9,511 nucleotides of DNA from an uncultured Bacteroidales bacterium (GTDB taxonomy: Bacteria; Bacteroidota; Bacteroidia; Bacteroidales; Muribaculaceae), in the NCBI GenBank assembly GCA_900542185.1, contig UQMZ01000075.1:1-9511 (forward strand). Direction: 5' to 3'. The translations under genes were made by a program, and so were the position numbers. Under the pieces are notes generated by a model. The model was not told where the DNA came from. It did not search any database and worked only from the letters and a program-made list of their open reading frames with translations. Shown piece by piece: positions 5,604 to 9,511 of this stretch. The number at the start of each line of letters is the position of its first letter. Positions within the stretch are counted from its first letter, which is position 1.

Positions 5604-6653
5604 TTATCCCAGGAAGTGGGCGTAGCAGAACTGCGTGCACCAGATCCAGAAGGGGCAGAAGCCGATGAAGGTGATGACGGACAGTGCCAGCGACGACGTG
5701 GAGGTAGCCACGTATGTGTCGTATTCGTCGGCGATTATGATGCCGGAGAATGCCGGAGGCAGTGCGCCGGCTATCACCATCATGGCGAGGTTGGTCTCGG
5801 TCATCTTGAACAGCAGGCCCACTATCAGCAGCAGTGCCGGCATCACGATCATCTTGAGGATACAACCTAAGATACCCTGCCAGTTGATGGTAATCTTGAA
5901 AGCCGAAAGTGTAATACCGGCGGCGAACACTGCCATCGAGGCGTTGGCCCCCTTGATCAGGTCGAACGAAGGGCTGAGCCACTCGGGCCATGGAATTCCG
6001 ACTACAACCCAGATCACGGCTAAGATAGGAGCCCATGCCACAGGCTGTTCCAGAGCGTTGATCACGGCTTTCCATCCGGCATTGCGGCGGGGCTTGCCCG
6101 TAGCGGTGCCACCTGTGCCGCCGGCCGTCGCAGCCACGGTGCCGCCGTTGGCCACCGCCTTCTGCGCGGCTTCCTTGTCCAGCGCGTTGTTAAGCAGCGA
6201 CAATCCGACAGGAATACCAACGGCGTTGACGACGATACCCACTATGGCCACTACCAGCGCAACACCCACGGTGTGTCCGAAGATAGGCTCCAGGACGGCG
6301 AATCCCAGGAAGCCGATTGTCGGCGAACCGTTCACCAGCGCCATGATGGCGCCGTCGGCGGCGGTGGTGTTCTTGAAACATTTGGCATAGATGAAGTACA
6401 CGGCCATGAAGCACGCCATAATCACCACAAGCGATATGACGGTCAGCTTCAGGTCCTCCACCAGCATGTGACGGTTGGCCTGCACTATCGACACAAACAG
6501 AGCGGCCGGCAATGCGTAGTCAAGCACTACCTTGTTGAAGGCCTTACCGTTGTCGGCGGTAAAGATCCCCTTCTTGCCCGATATGTATCCTGCAAGCATC
6601 ACCACGATAATCGGGACGATGGCATACAGGATGATATGCATCATGTTACTCAT
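5604..6653 (-). CDS. AEC-family permease, probable oxalate/formate carrier (YfdV-like)
   Basis: The 349-aa integral membrane protein has the layout of the auxin efflux carrier (Mem_trans) family: two hydrophobic halves of about five segments, each with a broken helix (YALPAALF near 46-53 and GSPTIGFLG near 109-117). They are joined by a hydrophilic loop at about 159-195 rich in Gly, Ala and Thr followed by KPRRN. AEC members carry small mono- and dicarboxylates such as malate and malonate. It starts 18 bases after the oxc stop, in the same operon as frc and oxc, and E. coli places its AEC member yfdV after yfdW and yfdU. Import of oxalate, or exchange of oxalate for formate, is inferred from this context. 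No OxlT-type MFS antiporter is seen. The ATG at 6653 follows AAAAGGTT; Met4 and Met5 are alternatives. Confidence 0.88.
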   Translation of the reverse strand: MSNMMHIILYAIVPIIVVMLAGYISGKKGIFTADNGKAFNKVVLDYALPAALFVSIVQANRHMLVEDLKLTVISLVVIMACFMAVYFIYAKCFKNTTAADGAIMALVNGSPTIGFLGFAVLEPIFGHTVGVALVVAIVGIVVNAVGIPVGLSLLNNALDKEAAQKAVANGGTVAATAGGTGGTATGKPRRNAGWKAVINALEQPVAWAPILAVIWVVVGIPWPEWLSPSFDLIKGANASMAVFAAGITLSAFKITINWQGILGCILKMIVMPALLLIVGLLFKMTETNLAMMVIAGALPPAFSGIIIADEYDTYVATSTSSLALSVITFIGFCPFWIWCTQFCYAHFLG

Positions 6654-6671
6654 AACCTTTTGTTTTAATAA

Positions 6672-8414
6672 TTAAACGGTATAGTCGATCAGCGGCGCAG
6701 GGTTGAGGTATCCGATGTGGCCGGATTCCTTGCCGGAGTCGGCGGCAAGCTGCACGTCGATCAGGGCCGGTTTCTTAGAGGCGATGGCCTCGGTGAGTGC
6801 TTTCTTCAGGTCGGCCACGTTGTCGACGCGGTAGCCGGCGGCTCCGAAGCACTCCCCTATCAGGTTGTACCGGGCGTTGATGTCGAGCGTTGTGGGCGCG
6901 GGTGCGTCGCCTCCGCCGGGATTAACGCCCACACCATTGTAGATGCCGCCGTTGTTGAACACCAAGACCGTCACAGGCAACTTGAAACGGCAGATGGTGG
7001 CGAAGTCCATGCCGGAGAAACCGAATGCGGAGTCGCCCTCTATGGCCACGACGCTCTTGCCTGTGGCCACGGCGGCTCCGACACACGAACCCATGCCCAT
7101 GCCCATTATGGCCCATGTGGCGCAGTCCACGCGGTGGCGCGGCAGCGACATGTCGATGGAGTCGCGCGTGTCGTCAAGGGTATTGGCGCCCTCGTTGACC
7201 AGCACGATGTCGGGATTGGCCTCGAGTATCGGCTTGATGACGCTGAGGGCCGTCCAGTGGTTCATGGGCATTGCCGTGGAGGCTTCCTCCAGGCGTTTGG
7301 CAAACTTGGCGTTCTTCGCGGCGGTCTCCGTCTGCAGTCCGCTTACCCATGTCGGGTCGGCGGCTATGATCTTGCCTTTCAGTCCGTCCAGAATCATCTG
7401 CAGCGAAGTGCGCATGTCGCCCACTACCGGAGCGGCGATAGGCACGTTGCGGTCTATCTCCTCGGCGCAGGCATCAAGCTGAATGAACTTGCCGGCGGAG
7501 TTCCACTTGCCGCGGCCGAAAGAGAGCATCCAGTTCAGGCGCGCGCCGATCACTACGACCACATCCGCCTCCTCCATGATGGTTGAACGGCAGCTGATGG
7601 CGCTGAGCGGGCCGTTGTCGGGCAACAGTCCCTTGGCCATCGACATCGGGTAATAAGGTATCTTGTACGTCTCGACCAGTTCCTTAACCAGATCCTCGAG
7701 TCCGGCGTAAGCGGCTCCCTTGCCGAGGAGTATGGCCGGTTTTTTGGCCGATGTCAGCAACTCGACCGCGCGTTTCACCGCTTCGGCGTTGGGTGCGACG
7801 GTGGAATAGATGTCAACCGGAGTGTAGAACAGTTTCTCGGCGTCGGCTGCATCCATGATCTCGGCCAGGGCCGGAGTGGTCATGTCGATGTACACGCCGC
7901 CGGGACGGCCTGAGACGGCAGCGCGGTATGCGCGGGCCACTGCCGACGGGATATCCTTGGCATACGAGCAGCGGAATGCCGCCTTGACCAACGGACGCGC
8001 GGTGTTGAGCTGGTCCAGTTCCTCGTATGTACCCATCTTCATGTCGACCATGGTCGGGTCGGTGGCACCGGATATCTGAATCATCGGGTAGCAGTTTACT
8101 GTGGCGTTGGCCGTGGCCGTCAACCCGTTCATAAATCCGAGCGACGACACGGTGAGAAGTACGCCGGGACGGCGTGTCAGATAGCCGTAGGTGGCGGCGG
8201 CCATGCCGGCCTGCTGCTCGAAACGGAAACCATAGAAGTTCATGCCGACCTTCTGCATGGCGTATGCGGCCTCGGTGACGGGGATGCCCACAAGCCCGAA
8301 CACATCCATCAGACCTAAGCGGCGAAGACTCTCGGCAAGTATATACATGCCCGTCACCTGCTCCGGAAACTTGGGAGCCGGCTTCGGATTGCAGTTACAT
8401 GTTGTATTTTCCAT
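6672..8414 (-). CDS. oxc: Oxalyl-CoA decarboxylase (thiamine diphosphate-dependent)
   Basis: The 580-aa enzyme turns oxalyl-CoA into formyl-CoA and CO2. It aligns throughout with Oxalobacter formigenes Oxc (568 aa), and the active-site residues are kept: Glu66 (Oxalobacter Glu56), Tyr130-Glu131 (Tyr120-Glu121), Tyr492 in GGIYNG (Tyr483) and Ser564 in ESGHI (Ser553). The ThDP/Mg motif runs from GDS at 460-462 to NN at 487-488. Signature stretches such as GKGAAYA, MAKGLLPDN and GARLNW separate it from acetolactate synthase-type relatives. The N-terminus has about 10 extra residues with two cysteines (CNC) and the C-terminus ends in a tail unlike Oxalobacter. ATG 8414 is chosen; a TTG two codons upstream is less likely. 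It is the middle gene of frc-oxc-permease, cytosolic, and preceded by a family B hairpin. Confidence 0.97.
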   Translation of the reverse strand: MENTTCNCNPKPAPKFPEQVTGMYILAESLRRLGLMDVFGLVGIPVTEAAYAMQKVGMNFYGFRFEQQAGMAAATYGYLTRRPGVLLTVSSLGFMNGLTATANATVNCYPMIQISGATDPTMVDMKMGTYEELDQLNTARPLVKAAFRCSYAKDIPSAVARAYRAAVSGRPGGVYIDMTTPALAEIMDAADAEKLFYTPVDIYSTVAPNAEAVKRAVELLTSAKKPAILLGKGAAYAGLEDLVKELVETYKIPYYPMSMAKGLLPDNGPLSAISCRSTIMEEADVVVVIGARLNWMLSFGRGKWNSAGKFIQLDACAEEIDRNVPIAAPVVGDMRTSLQMILDGLKGKIIAADPTWVSGLQTETAAKNAKFAKRLEEASTAMPMNHWTALSVIKPILEANPDIVLVNEGANTLDDTRDSIDMSLPRHRVDCATWAIMGMGMGSCVGAAVATGKSVVAIEGDSAFGFSGMDFATICRFKLPVTVLVFNNGGIYNGVGVNPGGGDAPAPTTLDINARYNLIGECFGAAGYRVDNVADLKKALTEAIASKKPALIDVQLAADSGKESGHIGYLNPAPLIDYTV

Positions 8415-8439
8415 AATCAAGTTATTTATAGTTTATAAA

Positions 8440-8580
8440 GTTTGAAAGGAGTGAGGGGGAAGTTTAAAGAGTTTATAATGTGTAAAAAGTTAAGATAATA
8501 CCAAGACGCTGCTTTCAGAGTCTACACTATTATCTTAACTTTTTCAACTCTTTAACTTCTTAAACTTTTAAACTTTCAGT
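8440..8580 (-). repeat. Intergenic inverted repeat, family B copy 2
   Basis: The 171-base gap between the frc stop and the oxc ATG is largely one hairpin. Bases 8484-8500 pair perfectly with 8528-8544 (17 bp) around a 27-base loop, and imperfect pairing of repeated GTTTAAA-like units continues outward to roughly 8440 and 8580. Read on the minus strand, GTTTAAGAAGTT (8565-8554) and AGATAATAGTGTAG (8535-8522) match copy 1 at 1068-1079 (12 of 12) and 1088-1101 (13 of 14), in the same order and orientation toward the downstream gene. Outer limits are approximate. Confidence 0.75.
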
Positions 8581-8585
8581 TTAAA

Positions 8586-9511
8586 TTACATCTTTCCGTC
8601 AGGCAGCGGAGCGGTGGTGCCGTTCTTGGCGAACTCCGCGATCTGAGCGTCGGTATAACCGTATTCCTTCAGCACCTCGGCGGTGTTGCCGCCTAATGTC
8701 GGGCAGGGAGGATACGTAGGCTGGAAGTTGCTCATGGTGAAGGGCACTCCGACGGTAACGAACTCGCCCACCTTTCCGGGCTGGTCTATCTTGACCAGAG
8801 TGTTTCCGTCATAGAGCGACTGGTCGTCCATAATCTCCTTGGTGTTGAGCACCGGAGCCACGGGCACCCCTGCCGGAGCAAGCTTCTCGGTGACCTGATA
8901 TTTGTCGAGGTCATTGTCGAGAACCCATTTCTGGACGCGGGCTATAAGGGCGTCCTTGTGACGGTCGCGGGCGTCGGCGGTGTTGAAGTCCGGATTTGTC
9001 AGCCAGTCCTGGAAGCCGAATACCTCCACGGCCTTCTCAAAGTCCTTCTTGCCGCGCTGGAATATGATGTAGACGTATGCGTTGGGGTCGGTCTCCCAGC
9101 CCTTGCATTTGTATGTCCAGCCGAGCACGCCGCTGCCCTCGGTGTTGCCGGAACGGGGAACGTAGTCGGGGAACTTCTCGTTAGGATACTGCATGAACTG
9201 GGTCAGGTATCCTATCTTGTCGAGTGTGAGCTGGTCGCGTGTCTTGATACGGCACAGGTTGAGGCATGCGTTGTGCATGGACTGGTATACGTACGAACCC
9301 TCGCCGGTGTGGGTGCGCTGCACCAGGGCCGCGAGCAGACCGATGGCGAGGTGCATGCCGGTGTTGGAGTCGCCCAGGGCGGCGCCGGACTGCGTCGGGA
9401 TGTTGTCGGGACCGCTGTACCAGCCGGTTGTGGAAGCGGCGGCGGCCGTAACCTGAGCCACAGGCTCGTATGCTTTAAGATGGGCGTAACGCGAGCTTAC
9501 CGGGAATCCCT
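8586..9511 (-). CDS. frc: Formyl-CoA:oxalate CoA-transferase, partial (5' end outside the window)
   Basis: About 308 C-terminal codons of a class III (CaiB/BaiF-type) CoA-transferase are present; the reading frame is open to the window edge and, by alignment with Oxalobacter Frc (428 aa), about 125 N-terminal residues are missing. Frc moves CoA from formyl-CoA to oxalate, feeding Oxc. The catalytic Asp (Asp169 in Oxalobacter) lies in GAALGDSN, with its codon at 9369-9371. CKGWETDPNAYVY and the C-terminal VGVPFTMSNFQP also match. The mobile tetraglycine loop (GGGGQ in Oxalobacter) is replaced by EGSGV (codons 9126-9140), and an insertion just before it is shorter. The GTG at 9461 is internal, not a start. 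First known gene of the oxalate operon; its promoter is not visible. Confidence 0.94.
   Translation of the reverse strand, partial: GFPVSSRYAHLKAYEPVAQVTAAAASTTGWYSGPDNIPTQSGAALGDSNTGMHLAIGLLAALVQRTHTGEGSYVYQSMHNACLNLCRIKTRDQLTLDKIGYLTQFMQYPNEKFPDYVPRSGNTEGSGVLGWTYKCKGWETDPNAYVYIIFQRGKKDFEKAVEVFGFQDWLTNPDFNTADARDRHKDALIARVQKWVLDNDLDKYQVTEKLAPAGVPVAPVLNTKEIMDDQSLYDGNTLVKIDQPGKVGEFVTVGVPFTMSNFQPTYPPCPTLGGNTAEVLKEYGYTDAQIAEFAKNGTTAPLPDGKM

Noticed and set aside
5563..6075. A 170-codon minus-strand frame overlapping the permease and the terminator hairpins
   Set aside because: It is out of frame with the AEC permease, whose membrane segments are coherent, and it runs through the terminator region.
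6717..7586. A 289-codon open frame on the plus strand opposite oxc
   Set aside because: It lies antisense to a fully conserved decarboxylase and has low-complexity composition typical of shadow frames.
8415..8420. TTG at 8420 as the oxc start
   Set aside because: The ATG two codons downstream (8414) is a better start and nothing conserved would be lost.
9459..9461. GTG at 9461 as the frc start, giving a complete 291-aa protein
   Set aside because: The frame continues upstream to the window edge with residues that match Frc (HLKAYEPVAQ against HLKVYENVAQ), so the gene is simply cut by the window.

Overview
The window looks like chromosomal DNA from a gut Bacteroidales bacterium, most likely of the Muribaculaceae type. 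The reasons are GC-rich coding sequence with AT-rich gaps, a TAnnTTTG promoter element of the Bacteroidetes sigma type, start codons mostly without good Shine-Dalgarno sites, and Bacteroidetes-like versions of the sugar-acid genes. The family-level placement is an inference. Bases 1-48 are not genomic: they are the end of an Illumina P7 primer, an 8-base index and the Nextera/Tn5 read-2 adapter, so the window starts at an untrimmed contig end.

Plus strand, 251-5546: a five-gene hexuronate module in the order SDR dehydrogenase (KduD/DhuD role), GatC-like EIIC permease, KDG kinase (kdgK), KDPG aldolase (eda), and 5-keto-4-deoxyuronate isomerase (kduI). Together they would turn unsaturated uronates, released from pectin or glycosaminoglycans, into pyruvate and glyceraldehyde 3-phosphate. 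Two points are unusual. The KduI has a signal peptide and would act outside the cytoplasm. The transporter is the membrane subunit of a PTS with no EIIA or EIIB beside it, in a lineage that normally lacks the PTS. A two-compartment route (isomerise in the periplasm, import without phosphorylation, reduce, then phosphorylate with KdgK) would fit this set.

Minus strand, 9511-5604: an oxalate module transcribed frc (5' end outside the window), oxc, then an AEC-family permease. This is the same order as yfdW-yfdU-yfdV of E. coli. Frc moves CoA onto oxalate, Oxc decarboxylates oxalyl-CoA to formyl-CoA, and the permease is the likely oxalate/formate carrier. The two modules converge on a pair of back-to-back hairpins at 5546-5597.

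The least explained part is between the genes. Four intra-operon gaps hold long inverted repeats of two families. Family A (2610-2738 and 3815-3943) has arms of three tandem ACAGGAGA units that are identical between copies, while the loops have diverged. Family B (1065-1160 and about 8440-8580) is AT-rich and lies in both operons. All four copies have the same orientation relative to transcription and end shortly before the next start codon, which suggests a dispersed intergenic RNA element. No stretch over 300 bases lacks a gene.
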